Assembly: GCF_035917675.1 (NCBI RefSeq)
Contig: NZ_CP109104.1
Coordinates: forward strand, 5,890,001-5,954,000
Direction of reading: 5' to 3'
Origin: Streptomyces sp. NBC_01775
Lineage (GTDB): Bacteria; Actinomycetota; Actinomycetes; Streptomycetales; Streptomycetaceae
Length of the DNA stretch: 64,000 nucleotides
This document shows, in pieces, positions 16,695 to 25,359 of this stretch. The position numbers were made by a program, and so were the translations under genes. The notes beneath the pieces were generated by a model. That model saw only the letters and a list, made by a program, of their open reading frames with translations. It searched no databases and was not told where the DNA came from. How positions within the stretch are numbered: position 1 is the first letter of the stretch; each line of letters opens with the position of its first letter.

Positions 16695-17018
16695 GTGCCG
16701 GAAGCCAGGACCCCCGCGGACATCGAGGCGGACATCGTCCGCAGGCGAGCGGATCTCGCGGCAGCGCTGGACGAGATCGCCGTACGCGTTCACCCGAAGA
16801 CCGTCATGGGAGATGCCAAGGCGAAGGCCGCGGCGGCGCTCGACCGCACCGCGGGGCGCGCGTACGTCGCCGCCAACCGCGCGGTCACGGACGTACGCGG
16901 GCAGTTCGTCAGCGAGGACGGGACGCCCAGGCTGGAGCGGGTGGTCCCCGTCGCGCTCGTCAGCGTCGCCCTCGTCGGCGGTCTGTTCGCACTTTCCGCC
17001 CGGCGCCGACGCCGCTGA
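16695..17018 (+). CDS. DUF3618 membrane-anchored protein
   Basis: This 107-residue protein fits the DUF3618 family: an N-terminal TPADIEADIVRRRADLA segment, an amphipathic central region and one C-terminal membrane helix (about residues 83-99) ending in a run of arginines. The predicted topology puts the N-terminal part in the cytoplasm and the tail at the membrane. The function of DUF3618 is unknown. The GTG at 16695 follows GGAGG at good spacing and gives the family length; longer starts have no such site. The last ten codons, including the stop, are duplicated in tandem as 30 bp. Confidence 0.75.
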   Translation: MPEARTPADIEADIVRRRADLAAALDEIAVRVHPKTVMGDAKAKAAAALDRTAGRAYVAANRAVTDVRGQFVSEDGTPRLERVVPVALVSVALVGGLFALSARRRRR

Positions 17019-17048
17019 GCACTTTCGGCTCGGCGCCGACGCCGCCGA
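16989..17048. repeat. 30-bp tandem duplication across a stop codon
   Basis: Two 30-bp copies begin with GCACTTTC. The first ends exactly with the DUF3618 stop TGA; in the second the same position reads CGA. A mutation of the first stop would extend the protein into the second copy. Confidence 0.85.
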
Positions 17049-17070
17049 GGCGCTGAGATACGGTCGTGCC

Positions 17071-17424
17071 GTGAGCCCTGAGACCCCTGCTTCGCCGCAC
17101 CATGACAAGCTGCCCATCCGGATGCTGCACGACCGCGTGCTCGTACGGACGGACACCAGCGAGGGCGAGCGCCGCTCCTCCGGCGGCATCGTGATTCCCG
17201 CGACGGCGGCCGTCGGACGCAGGCTCGACTGGGCCGAGGTGGTCGCCGTCGGCCAGAACGTACGCACGGTCGAGCCGGGGGACCGCGTGCTGTACGACCC
17301 GGAGGACCGGGCCGAGGTGGAGGTGCGCGGCGTCGCGTACATCCTGATGCGCGAACGCGACCTCCACGCCGTGGCCGCCGAACGCCTCCAGGGCTCCGAG
17401 GACTCGACGGGCCTGTACCTGTAG
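17071..17424 (+). CDS. GroES-family co-chaperonin-like protein
   Basis: This 117-residue protein contains the GroES/Cpn10 fold: PIRMLHDRVLVRTD at the start, the mobile-loop region ERRSSGGIVIPATA, a VVAVGQNV strand and PGDRVLYD. It has a short N-terminal extension and a C-terminal tail compared with the 100-residue canonical GroES. No GroEL lies beside it, and streptomycetes encode a true groES elsewhere. It may therefore be a paralogue with a specialised partner. The GTG at 17071 gives the best protein start, although the ribosome site is weak. It is about 50 bp downstream of DUF3618 on the same strand. Confidence 0.8.
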   Translation: MSPETPASPHHDKLPIRMLHDRVLVRTDTSEGERRSSGGIVIPATAAVGRRLDWAEVVAVGQNVRTVEPGDRVLYDPEDRAEVEVRGVAYILMRERDLHAVAAERLQGSEDSTGLYL

Positions 17425-17476
17425 CCCGGTCCGCGCCTCTCGGAGCCCCACCTCTGAAAGCCCCGGCCCCGGCCGG

Positions 17477-17797
17477 TCAGTGGCCCGAGGTCGCCTTCAG
17501 GCCGACGACGGCCACCAGCAACAGGCAGACGAAGAAGATCCGGGCAGCGGTGACAGGTTCACCGAGAACGAGCATCCCGATGACGGCCGCCCCCGCGGCC
17601 CCGATGCCGACCCACACGCCGTACGCCGTACCGATCGGCAGCGACTTCGCGGCGAGCGACAGCAACACCATGCTCACGCCGAACCCGGCCACGGTGAACA
17701 CGCTGGGCCACAGGCGGGTGAAGCCCTCGGTGAACTTGAGGCCGATCGCCCAGGCGACCTCGACGAGACCGGCGACGATGAGCAGGATCCAGGCCAT
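17477..17797 (-). CDS. gdx: SMR-family guanidinium exporter (Gdx/SugE-like)
   Basis: This 106-residue protein has four membrane helices, as expected of a small multidrug resistance subunit that works as an antiparallel dimer with proton exchange. The essential glutamate is in GLVEVAWAIGLK (residue 13). The WAIGLK sequence and LWPS nearby resemble the SugE/Gdx guanidinium branch more than EmrE. A guanidine-III riboswitch directly upstream strongly supports export of guanidinium. The ATG at 17797 follows GGAGG with seven bases between. The family normally exchanges one guanidinium for two protons. Drug export is less likely. Confidence 0.88.
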   Translation of the reverse strand: MAWILLIVAGLVEVAWAIGLKFTEGFTRLWPSVFTVAGFGVSMVLLSLAAKSLPIGTAYGVWVGIGAAGAAVIGMLVLGEPVTAARIFFVCLLLVAVVGLKATSGH

Positions 17798-17828
17798 GAC
17801 GGCACCTCCGTGAGTGGGACTGCGGGGG

Positions 17829-17871
17829 TGCGTCGTCTTCGCTGGGCCCGGTACGGCGCGTCTCGTCGGGA
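17829..17871 (-). promoter_or_regulatory. Guanidine-III (ykkC-III) riboswitch
   Basis: On the minus strand, GACGAG, then GCGCCGTACC followed a base later by GG, then AAGACG and CGC occur in the order and spacing of the guanidine-III consensus, a small pseudoknot known from actinobacteria. It lies about 30 nt before the exporter start, with the ribosome site just after it. Guanidine binding should raise translation. Confidence 0.85.
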
Positions 17872-17962
17872 CCGGTCCAGCGCGGGGCGCGAGCCGGTCC
17901 TGGAACCGTAACAAAGGGGGCGCGTACCGGTGGTGGCCCAGGTCACCGCCGGGGTCAGGCGT

Positions 17963-18634
17963 TCACGGGGTGTCCGACGCGAGGCCCACCAGGCCGCCCT
18001 CGTAGGCCAGGACGACCGCCTGGGTGCGGTTGCCCGCGCCCAGTTTGGCCAGCACGTTGCCCACATGCGTCTTGACGGTCTCCAGGCTTACCCGCAGTTC
18101 CGCCGCCGCCTCCTGGTTGGACCGGCCCTGCGCCATGAGGCGGAGGACCTCCCGCTCGCGCACCGTGAGGCCTGGGGCCCCGCCGGCGGGGGCGGTGCGG
18201 CCGGCGGCCAGGCGGCGGACCGCCTCGGGGAACAGCACGGAGTCGCCGGTGGCCACCAGCCGGATGGCGTGCGCGATCTGCCGGGACGGCGCGCTCTTGC
18301 GGATGAAGCCGCTGGCCCCGGCGCGCAGCGCGTCGTAGACGTACTCGTCGTTCTCGAACGTGGTGATCACCACGACCTTCGGCGGGTCGGACAGCGCCGA
18401 GCGCAGCAGCCGGGTCGCCTCGATGCCGTCCAGCCGGGGCATCCGGACGTCCATCAAGACGACGTCGGGGCGCAGCCGCTCGGCCATGCCGAGCACGTCG
18501 GCGCCGTCGGCCGCCTCGCCGACGACTTCGAGGTCGGGTTTGGCCGACAGCAGGGCGCGCAGTCCGGTGCGGGTGAGTTCCTCGTCGTCGGCGATGAGCA
18601 CGGTGATGACCGGCTCGGCGTCATCCGTGGTCAT
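17963..18634 (-). CDS. NarL/LuxR-type response regulator
   Basis: This 223-residue two-component regulator has an N-terminal receiver domain: acidic pocket ADDEE at residues 13-17, phospho-acceptor aspartate in [14 protein letters not shown] near residue 60, and conserved lysine in IRKSAP. It is followed by a LuxR-type DNA-binding domain with [22 protein letters not shown] and the recognition helix region [16 protein letters not shown]. The ATG at 18634 overlaps the kinase stop (ATGA), which means translational coupling with the sensor. Targets are unknown; the divergent DUF998 gene and the exporter behind it are candidates only by position. Confidence 0.92.
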   Translation of the reverse strand: MTTDDAEPVITVLIADDEELTRTGLRALLSAKPDLEVVGEAADGADVLGMAERLRPDVVLMDVRMPRLDGIEATRLLRSALSDPPKVVVITTFENDEYVYDALRAGASGFIRKSAPSRQIAHAIRLVATGDSVLFPEAVRRLAAGRTAPAGGAPGLTVREREVLRLMAQGRSNQEAAAELRVSLETVKTHVGNVLAKLGAGNRTQAVVLAYEGGLVGLASDTP

Positions 18635-20124
18635 GGCGTTGACCGTAGCGGTATGCGGGCGGCCAGCCGCCAGCGCGTGCCCTGTTCGCCGTCGGCCCCG
18701 GCGGACAGCTCGCCGCGCAACAGCCGGACCCGCTCGGCGACGCCGGTCAGCCCGTTCCCCCTGGCGGTCCGGCCGGGGCGGAAGGGGGCCGCAGCGTCGA
18801 CGGGGTTGGTGAGCGTCACCTCCAGCCAGCCGTCCCTGGCCGCGACCCGCAGGCTGATCCCCGGCCCCGCCTCCGCCCCTGCCGCCGAACGCGTGCCGTG
18901 CCGCAGGGCGTTGGTGAGGCCCTCCTGGATGATGCGGTATGCCTCCCGTGAGACCGCCGCCGGGACTTTGTCCAGGTCGCCCGAGGTCTCGACGTGCAGC
19001 CCCGTACCGGCCTCCCGGACCCGTTCCGTCAGGGGGCCGAGGTCGGTGAGGGTGCGCTGCGGGGCGGTGTCCGACTGCCGCGCGCGCAGGACGCCGAGCA
19101 CATGGTCGAGGTCGTCCATCGCGGCGCGTGAGGTCTCCTCGATGCTGGTGAGGGCGCGCCGGGCCGCGACCGGGTCGCTGTCCATCAGCTCTCCGGCGAC
19201 GGCGGCCTGGATGGTGGCGGCGGTCAGGGTGTGGCCGATCGAGTCGTGCAACTCCTGGGCCAGCCTGTTGCGCCGGGCCAGCAGGTCCCGCTGCTTCTCC
19301 ACGGCCGCCAGCCGCTCGGCGGCGCGGTGGCCGAGGAGGGCCCGGGCGGGCGAGCGCACCGCCACCGCGCCACCGGCGGCCACCGCGCAGCCGAGCGCCA
19401 GGCTCCCGGCGCAGACGGCCGCCGTCCACAGGCCCGGCGGGCCGGAAGGCACCCGCACGGTCGTGCCGAAGACCGCGACCGGCCCGCCGCCGTCGAGCCA
19501 TACGGAGGGGAAGAGGACGGCCGCGAACAGCGCCAGGGCGGCCACCGCTGTCACGGTCGTGCCGAGCGCCATGTGCGCGGCCAGATAGGCGGAGGTCCGC
19601 GCGCGGTTCACCCACCGGCCGGGCGACCGGTGCGTGGCCGGTGCGGCCGGGGCGGGGAGTCCGGCGTCCAGCAGCCGGTTGGCCAGCCGCACACTTCCCC
19701 GACGGGCCGCACGGGGGACGCCCATGGCCCCGACGACCGCGCACAGGGCCAGGCCGAACACCGGGAAGCGGAGCGCCGGGGGCCACGCGGGAGGGGTGAC
19801 GGTCAGGGCCACGACCAGTGGCGGGACGCTGAGGAGCGCGCCGGTGGCCGCGTGGATCCCGCCCCGGCAGATGCGCCTGACCACGCCCCTGCGTATGCCT
19901 ATGCCCATGCCTGCGCCTGTGCCTGTGCCCGTGCCTGCGCCTGCGCCCGTGCCTGCGCCCGTGCCTGCGCCCATGCCTGGGCCTGGGCCTGTGCCCGTGC
20001 CTGCGCCTGCGCCCATGCCTGGGCCTGGGCCTGTGCCCAGGCCCACGCCTTCGCCAGTGCCCACGCCTGTGTCGGACGCGGCCGTCTCGCTGTGCTCACG
20101 GCCCGCACAGTACCTCCGGGCCAC
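18631..20124 (-). CDS. Sensor histidine kinase (HisKA_3 type) with Gly-Thr repeat N-terminus
   Basis: This protein of about 497 residues partners the response regulator. The membrane part has several hydrophobic helices (roughly residues 100-300). The dimerisation helix carries the phospho-histidine in [14 protein letters not shown], and the ATPase domain ends with [15 protein letters not shown]. Unusually, the N-terminal cytoplasmic segment before the first helix is a run of Gly-Thr, Gly-Pro and Gly-Met dipeptides encoded by hexamer repeats. I chose the GTG at 20124 because GGGGGAG lies nine bases upstream; ATG 19908 and ATG 20238 are alternatives that remove or extend the repeat. The input signal is unknown. 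Confidence 0.85.
   Translation of the reverse strand: MARRYCAGREHSETAASDTGVGTGEGVGLGTGPGPGMGAGAGTGTGPGPGMGAGTGAGTGAGAGTGTGTGAGMGIGIRRGVVRRICRGGIHAATGALLSVPPLVVALTVTPPAWPPALRFPVFGLALCAVVGAMGVPRAARRGSVRLANRLLDAGLPAPAAPATHRSPGRWVNRARTSAYLAAHMALGTTVTAVAALALFAAVLFPSVWLDGGGPVAVFGTTVRVPSGPPGLWTAAVCAGSLALGCAVAAGGAVAVRSPARALLGHRAAERLAAVEKQRDLLARRNRLAQELHDSIGHTLTAATIQAAVAGELMDSDPVAARRALTSIEETSRAAMDDLDHVLGVLRARQSDTAPQRTLTDLGPLTERVREAGTGLHVETSGDLDKVPAAVSREAYRIIQEGLTNALRHGTRSAAGAEAGPGISLRVAARDGWLEVTLTNPVDAAAPFRPGRTARGNGLTGVAERVRLLRGELSAGADGEQGTRWRLAARIPLRSTP
19899..20062. repeat. Hexamer repeat array in the kinase gene
   Basis: Tandem hexamers such as GTGCCT, GCGCCC and GGGCCT (plus strand) fill the region. 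A 42-bp unit starts at 19964 and is copied again from 20006. On the coding strand this gives Gly-X repeats. Confidence 0.85.
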
Positions 20125-20304
20125 TCGGCGCAACTCCCCCGAAAGAGCCGGCGGAATTCCCGCCGACGGGGGAGCGGCGAATTCCCTCCCCGCAGCGATG
20201 TGCGGGCACGGCGCCCGCTGCGAATGTCGGCGGAGCACATGTGAACGCGGTTCGAAGTCCCGTAGTCCCTACAGGCCCGCAGTTCCGATCCCCGAAAGGC
20301 AGCC

Positions 20305-21051
20305 GTGAATTCGCAACCCTCTCCGTACGCCGGACACCGCATACCGGGGGCCGCCCGTATCGGCGCGGCGGCGTGGATCGTCGCCGCCGTGCAGTTCTTC
20401 GCCGTCCAACTGGCCGTGCAGTCCGGCTGGCGTACGCCCTACAGCTGGGCGACCTTCAACATCAGCGATCTGGGGAATGTCCACTGCGGGAAGTGGGACG
20501 CCTCCCGGCCGCGTTATGTGTGCTCACCGCTGCACGACGCCATGAACGTCTCCTTCGCCGTCCACGGAGTGCTGTTGCTGGCCGGAGCGCTGCTGATCGG
20601 TGGCTGCTGGGGGCGCGGGGGAGCGGCCGTGGCCGCCAGAGTGCTGTTCGTGCTCAATTGCGGCGGATGGGTGCTGGTGGGTCTCGTGCCCGCCGACGTC
20701 AACGAGAACCTGCATGTGCTGGGCGCGCTCTTCATCATGGGGCTGGGAAACATCGGGCTCGTGTGTGCCGGATTCCTGCGCCGGGATTCCCTTTTCGGGG
20801 GCGGACGTCTCCGCTTGGTGACCCTCGCGATCGCCGCCGTCGCGCAGTTGGCGACGTGGCTGTTCTTCGCGCAGGCCGATCCCGGAATCGGGCTGGGCGG
20901 TATGGAAAGGCTGGCGGCCTTCGCGCTGGACGCCTGGGTTCTCGTCATGGCCGTCGCGGTCTTCCGTGCGGAGAAGCCCGTCGAGAGGCCCGCCGAGAAG
21001 CCCGCCGGCCGGGCGCACGGGGCGCCCGGCCGCTCTGGGACGTGGGTGTGA
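20305..21051 (+). CDS. DUF998-type integral membrane protein
   Basis: This 248-residue protein has about six hydrophobic segments spaced over its length. The first contains GAAAWIVAAVQFFAVQLAV. Loops with WRTPYSWATFNISDLG and a conserved-looking NVHCGKW segment match the DUF998 family of predicted membrane proteins. The biochemical role is unknown. The GTG at 20305 follows GAAAGG. It is divergent from the sensor kinase, with about 180 bp between the starts. The C-terminus is a charged Glu/Lys/Arg tail. A 3' neighbour on the opposite strand encodes a penicillin-binding protein. Confidence 0.75.
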   Translation: MNSQPSPYAGHRIPGAARIGAAAWIVAAVQFFAVQLAVQSGWRTPYSWATFNISDLGNVHCGKWDASRPRYVCSPLHDAMNVSFAVHGVLLLAGALLIGGCWGRGGAAVAARVLFVLNCGGWVLVGLVPADVNENLHVLGALFIMGLGNIGLVCAGFLRRDSLFGGGRLRLVTLAIAAVAQLATWLFFAQADPGIGLGGMERLAAFALDAWVLVMAVAVFRAEKPVERPAEKPAGRAHGAPGRSGTWV

Positions 21052-21112
21052 GACCTGGTCACACGGCTCGCTGGGGAGAAGGGCTCAGGGGAGGCCGGTC
21101 ACGAGTGCTCCC

Positions 21113-23431
21113 TCACCTGCTTCTCTGGCTCCGGACGCCGCCTCCGCCGCCCGGAACGCCGTTCTCCCCGATGCCGCCGCTCGGATCGCCGTTGGCGCCC
21201 CCGGGGTCGTTCCCGCCGTTGACGTTGCCGCCGTCGACCCCGCCGATGCCGGGGTCGGTCGGGGTCGGGGGAATCGTCGGCGTGGTGGGCGGCGGCTCGG
21301 GCGTGGAGGGGTCGTCCGTGGGCTTGTTCGTGGGCTTGTTCGTGGGTGTGTCCGGCGTGTCCGTGCCGGGCGGCGTGGTTGTGGGGCCGTTGGTGCGGGG
21401 CGGCTGGGTGCTGGGCAGGTCGGCGTTGCCGTTGGTCTCCAGCTTGAAGTCCTTGACCGGGCGGCCCTTGAGGGCCGTCTTGGTGTAGGCGCCCCAGATC
21501 TCCGCTGGGAAGCCGCCGCCGTTGACGCGGGACTCCCCTCCGGCGCCGTACAGCGGCTTTTGCACACCGCTTTTCGAGTCCTGGCCCATCACGCTGATGA
21601 CGGTGGCCAGATCGGGGGTGTAGCCCGCGAACCAGGCCGCCTTGTCCTCCTCGGCGGTGCCCGTCTTGCCCGCGGCCGGGCGGCCCGCCGACTGGGCCGC
21701 CCGGCCGGTGCCGTTCTTGACGACGCTGCGCATGATCGCCGTCGTGGTGTCGGCGGCGACCCGGGGGACGGCCTGCTCGGGGTCGTGGTCGGGCAGGTTG
21801 ACGACCTCGCCGCCGCGGGTGGCCTTGCGCACCAGGCTGTAGGAGCCGTGCTTGCCGTGGTTGGCGAGCGTCGCGTACGCCTCGGCCATGTCCAGGGTGG
21901 AGGCCGTGGTGACACCGAGGGCGATCGAGCCGTCCTCCGGCATGTTCGGCACGCTCTTGGGGACGCCCAGGTCGATCGCGGTGTCCTTGACCCGCTTGGG
22001 GCCGACGTCCACGCCCATCTGCGCGAAGACGCTGTTCACGGACTTGTCCAGGGCCGTGGTGACCGGAATCCGGCCGTAGGACCTGTCGTCCTCGTTGGCG
22101 GGGGAGTAGTCCGTGCCCTTGCCGTCGCTGACGACCTCGCGCTTGTTGGTGCCGTCATAGATCGTGCGCGGCGTGATCGGCAGGTTGCCCTGGGTCTTGG
22201 ACTTGTTCTGAAGGGCAGAGGTGAAGATGAACGGCTTGAAGGTGGAGCCCACCTGGTAATCGCGCCGGGTGGCGTTGTTGACGTACTGCTTGGTGTAGCC
22301 GATGCCGCCGTACATCGCGACGACATCGCCGGTCTTCGGATCCACCGAGGAGCCGCCCGCGCGGACGTGCTTGTCGATCTTGCGGTTCTTCTTGTTCAGC
22401 TGGGACATCAGCTTGTCGTCGACCGCGTCGCGCATGGCCTTCTGCTTCTTGGGCTGGATCGTGGTGGTGATCCGGAAGCCGCCGGCGGCCAGCCGCCGCT
22501 CATCGATGATCTTGTTGCCGATGAGGTGGTTCTTGACCGCCTCCACCAGATACCCGCGCTCGCCCGCCATGTTCCCCGGCGGCTTGGCCTTGTCGGGCTC
22601 GGGGAACTTCGCCCCGTCGCGGGACGCCTTGCTGAGCCAGCCCTCCTTGACCATGCCGTCCAGCACGTACTCCCAGCGCGCGATGGCCCGGTGCTTGTTC
22701 TCCGGGTGGGCGCGGGTGTCGTAGGCGTTGGGGGAGTTGACCAGCGCGGCGAGGTAGGCGCCCTCCTCCGGCGTGAGTTTGCTGACGTCCTTGCCGTAGT
22801 AGGCGTGGGCCGCCGACTGGATGCCGTAGGCGTTGCGGCCGAAGTAGCTGGTGTTCAGATAGCCCTGGAGGATGTCGTTCTTGCTCACCTCGCGGTCGAG
22901 CTTGAGCGCGATGAAGAACTCCTTGGCCTTGCGGGAGACCGTCTGATCCTGCTCCAGGTAGTAGTTCTTCACATACTGCTGGGTGATGGTGGAACCGGAC
23001 TGGCGGCCTTTGCCGGTGACCGTGTTCCAGCCCGCGCGGACCATCGCCTTGGGGTCGACCGCCGACTCGTTGTAGAAGTCCCGGTCCTCGGCGGCCAGCA
23101 CCGCGTGCTGGGTCGTCTTGGGCACCTGATCGAGATTGACGTTCTCCCGGTTGACCTCGCCGTCGCGGGCGATCTGGGTGCCGTCGGCATACAGGAAGAC
23201 ATTGGTCTGCGCCGCCGCCGCCTTGTTCGGCGCGGGAATGCTGACGAGCAGGTATCCGGCGACCAGCGCGCCGGAGATCAGCAGGATGACCAGCAGCAGC
23301 CCGCCCAGCACCATCCGCCAGGTGGGCAGCAGGCGGCGCCAGCCGGTGCGGCGCCGTTTGCCGCCGGCCGTGGCAGGGCCGTCCGCCTCCTTCTTCTGGC
23401 TGCCGGCCTCGCTGTTCGGCTCGTCACTCAT
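21113..23431 (-). CDS. Class A penicillin-binding protein (transglycosylase/transpeptidase)
   Basis: The protein has 772 residues: a Lys/Arg-rich cytoplasmic N-terminus, one membrane helix (about residues 48-72), a GT51 transglycosylase domain with EDRDFYNE and GGSTITQQYVKNYYL, and a transpeptidase domain. The serine nucleophile is in STFKPF, the SxN motif is SVN and the KTG motif is in GKTGTAEE. It should polymerise and cross-link peptidoglycan at the outer face of the membrane. A Pro/Thr/Gly-rich tail of about 90 residues follows, which may sit in the wall. The ATG at 23431 follows GAGGAG at somewhat long spacing. Streptomycetes carry several such paralogues; which one this is cannot be told here. 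Confidence 0.93.
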   Translation of the reverse strand: MSDEPNSEAGSQKKEADGPATAGGKRRRTGWRRLLPTWRMVLGGLLLVILLISGALVAGYLLVSIPAPNKAAAAQTNVFLYADGTQIARDGEVNRENVNLDQVPKTTQHAVLAAEDRDFYNESAVDPKAMVRAGWNTVTGKGRQSGSTITQQYVKNYYLEQDQTVSRKAKEFFIALKLDREVSKNDILQGYLNTSYFGRNAYGIQSAAHAYYGKDVSKLTPEEGAYLAALVNSPNAYDTRAHPENKHRAIARWEYVLDGMVKEGWLSKASRDGAKFPEPDKAKPPGNMAGERGYLVEAVKNHLIGNKIIDERRLAAGGFRITTTIQPKKQKAMRDAVDDKLMSQLNKKNRKIDKHVRAGGSSVDPKTGDVVAMYGGIGYTKQYVNNATRRDYQVGSTFKPFIFTSALQNKSKTQGNLPITPRTIYDGTNKREVVSDGKGTDYSPANEDDRSYGRIPVTTALDKSVNSVFAQMGVDVGPKRVKDTAIDLGVPKSVPNMPEDGSIALGVTTASTLDMAEAYATLANHGKHGSYSLVRKATRGGEVVNLPDHDPEQAVPRVAADTTTAIMRSVVKNGTGRAAQSAGRPAAGKTGTAEEDKAAWFAGYTPDLATVISVMGQDSKSGVQKPLYGAGGESRVNGGGFPAEIWGAYTKTALKGRPVKDFKLETNGNADLPSTQPPRTNGPTTTPPGTDTPDTPTNKPTNKPTDDPSTPEPPPTTPTIPPTPTDPGIGGVDGGNVNGGNDPGGANGDPSGGIGENGVPGGGGGVRSQRSR

Positions 23432-23682
23432 GTCTGCAGGGACTCCTCGTCCAAAGTCGGGCGATTCGCGGTGTACGCCCCGTAGAACACTGTCGCACCC
23501 TCCGCACCTGAGAACGACGTGGGGCCACACCGGGAGTGACCGGCACCAGGGCCGATCGGCCGGGGGTCTCACCCGGCCCGGTGATTAAACGGTGGCTGAT
23601 CACCCAACGGGTCGGCTAGGCTCCGGCGCTTCGTTTCTCGTACGGAAGTGCTACTTGGAAGACGGTGGAGGAGCTCGAAAGG

Positions 23683-24492
23683 ATGCGCTTACTCCGCCTC
23701 TATTTCACCGTGGCCGCGAGTGGATTCCGGCGATACGCCACCTACCGGGTGGCAACGGCGGCCGGGGTCTTCACCAACACCGTCTTCGGATTCATCCTCA
23801 CGTTCACCTTCATCGCCCTGTGGAACGAGCGGCCCCAGCTCGGAGGTTACGACCAGTCCCAGGCACTGACGTTCGTGTGGACCGGACAGGCGCTGCTGGC
23901 CGCTGCGGCCCTGATGGGCGGTGGCTTCCAGGAGGAGTTCCACGAGCGGATCCGCAACGGCGATGTGGCCGTCGACCTGTACCGGCCCGTCGACCTCCAG
24001 CTGTGGTGGCTCGCCTCCGACCTCGGGCGCGCCGCCTTCCAGCTGCTGGGCCGCGGCATCGTCCCGATGACTGCCGGGGCACTGGCGTTCGACCTCGCGC
24101 TGCCGGTGTCCCCGGGTGTGTGGCTGCTGTTCCTGGTGTCGGCGGGGGTGGGCACGGTGGTGAGCTTCGCGCTGCGTTACCTCTTCGCGCTGTGCGGCTT
24201 CTGGCTGCTGGACGCGACCGGGCTCGGCGCCCTGTCCGTGCTGCTGAGCGTCTTCTTCTCCGGGATGCTGCTGCCGCTGACCGTCTTCCCCGGCGCGCTC
24301 GGCGAGATCGTGCGGTGGCTGCCGTGGGCCGCCACGCTCCAGGTGCCGGCCGATGTGCTGCTGGGGGTGCGTCAGGGCGGGACGGCGGTGACGGGCCTCG
24401 CCTTCCAGGCGGGCTGGGCGCTGGTGCTGCTGGGCGCCGGGCGGCTGCTCCAGGCGGCGGCCACGCGCAAGGTGGTGGTCCAGGGTGGCTGA
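23683..24492 (+). CDS. ABC-2 family exporter permease 1
   Basis: This 269-residue membrane protein has about six helices and belongs to the ABC-2 permease family found as pairs with one ATPase (PF06182-like). Typical signs are an N-terminal RLYFTVAASGFRRYATYR segment and a long central helix bundle. The ATG at 23683 follows GGAGGAG nine bases upstream; a GTG at 23665 is the alternative. It begins a three-gene operon with permease 2 and an ATP-binding protein. The substrate cannot be predicted; relatives are called drug or antibiotic exporters without proof. Confidence 0.82.
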   Translation: MRLLRLYFTVAASGFRRYATYRVATAAGVFTNTVFGFILTFTFIALWNERPQLGGYDQSQALTFVWTGQALLAAAALMGGGFQEEFHERIRNGDVAVDLYRPVDLQLWWLASDLGRAAFQLLGRGIVPMTAGALAFDLALPVSPGVWLLFLVSAGVGTVVSFALRYLFALCGFWLLDATGLGALSVLLSVFFSGMLLPLTVFPGALGEIVRWLPWAATLQVPADVLLGVRQGGTAVTGLAFQAGWALVLLGAGRLLQAAATRKVVVQGG

Positions 24493-25324
24493 CGCGGCGG
24501 ACGAGGGGGCACTGCGCCGCGCGGTGTGGGGGCTGCGCGCGTACGGCTTCACCGTGGGGATGTGGGTGCGCTCGACGATGGCGTACCGGACCTCCTTCGT
24601 GATCATGCTGGTGGCCAGCTTCGCGACGACGTTCCTCGACTTCGCCGCGATCATGATCATGTTCTCCCACGTGGACGAGCTGGGCGGCTTCTCGCTGCCC
24701 GAGGTGGCCTTTCTCTACGGCACCTCCGGCGTCGCCTTCGGCCTGGCCGACCTGCTGCTCGGACAGTTCGAACGGATCGGCCGGCGGGTGCGCGACGGCA
24801 CGATGGACGTCCTGCTGATGCGGCCCGTGCCGGTCCTCAGCCAGGTGGCGGCCGACCGCTTCGCGCTGCGCAGGCTGGGACGGGTCAGCCAGGGGGCGCT
24901 GGTGCTGGGCTGGTCGCTCTTGCGGCTCGAGTTGGACTGGAGCGTGGGCAAGGCGCTGCTGACGGTGTCGATGGTGGTGTGCGGCGGCGTCATCTTCGGC
25001 TGTGTGTTCGTCCTCGGCGGCGCCTTCCAGTTCTGGGCGCAGGACGCCACGGAGGTGCAGAGCGCCTTCACCTACGGCGGCACGACGATGCTCCAGTACC
25101 CGCCGACCGTCTTCGGCAAGGACCTGGTGCGCGGGGTGACGTTCGTGGTGCCGCTGGCCTTCGTCAACTGGCTGCCCGCGCTGCGCGTGCTGGGCCGGGA
25201 CGATCCGCTGGGGCTCCCCGGCTGGCTGGACTTCGCCGCTCCCGCCGTCGCGCTGCTGTGCTGCGCGGTGACGGGCCTGGCATGGCGGGCCGGGCTGCGC
25301 GCGTACCGCAGCACCGGCAGTTGA
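24485..25324 (+). CDS. ABC-2 family exporter permease 2
   Basis: This 279-residue membrane protein with about six helices is a paralogue-type partner of permease 1. It starts at the GTG 24485, overlapping the upstream gene by eight bases, so the two are likely translated together. The N-terminal WVRSTMAYRTSFVIMLV segment is the first helix region. The pair would form a heterodimeric channel driven by the ATPase that follows. The stop lies in a 22-bp tandem duplication (25308-25351). Confidence 0.82.
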   Translation: MADAADEGALRRAVWGLRAYGFTVGMWVRSTMAYRTSFVIMLVASFATTFLDFAAIMIMFSHVDELGGFSLPEVAFLYGTSGVAFGLADLLLGQFERIGRRVRDGTMDVLLMRPVPVLSQVAADRFALRRLGRVSQGALVLGWSLLRLELDWSVGKALLTVSMVVCGGVIFGCVFVLGGAFQFWAQDATEVQSAFTYGGTTMLQYPPTVFGKDLVRGVTFVVPLAFVNWLPALRVLGRDDPLGLPGWLDFAAPAVALLCCAVTGLAWRAGLRAYRSTGS

Positions 25325-25351
25325 CGCAAGCAGCACCGACGGTTGACGGAA
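25308..25351. repeat. 22-bp tandem duplication across a stop codon
   Basis: Two copies start GCAGCACCG and contain GTTGACG. The first copy holds the stop TGA of permease 2 at 25322-25324. Confidence 0.85.
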
Positions 25352-25359
25352 GGCGGGGA

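Noticed and set aside
19899..20062. Hexamer array considered as a CRISPR or replication iteron
   Set aside because: Units are 6 bp with no spacers, and no initiator gene or AT-rich region is nearby.
20966..23485. 839-codon plus-strand frame opposite the penicillin-binding protein
   Set aside because: The minus-strand protein has all transglycosylase and transpeptidase motifs. The opposite frame is an artefact of GC skew.
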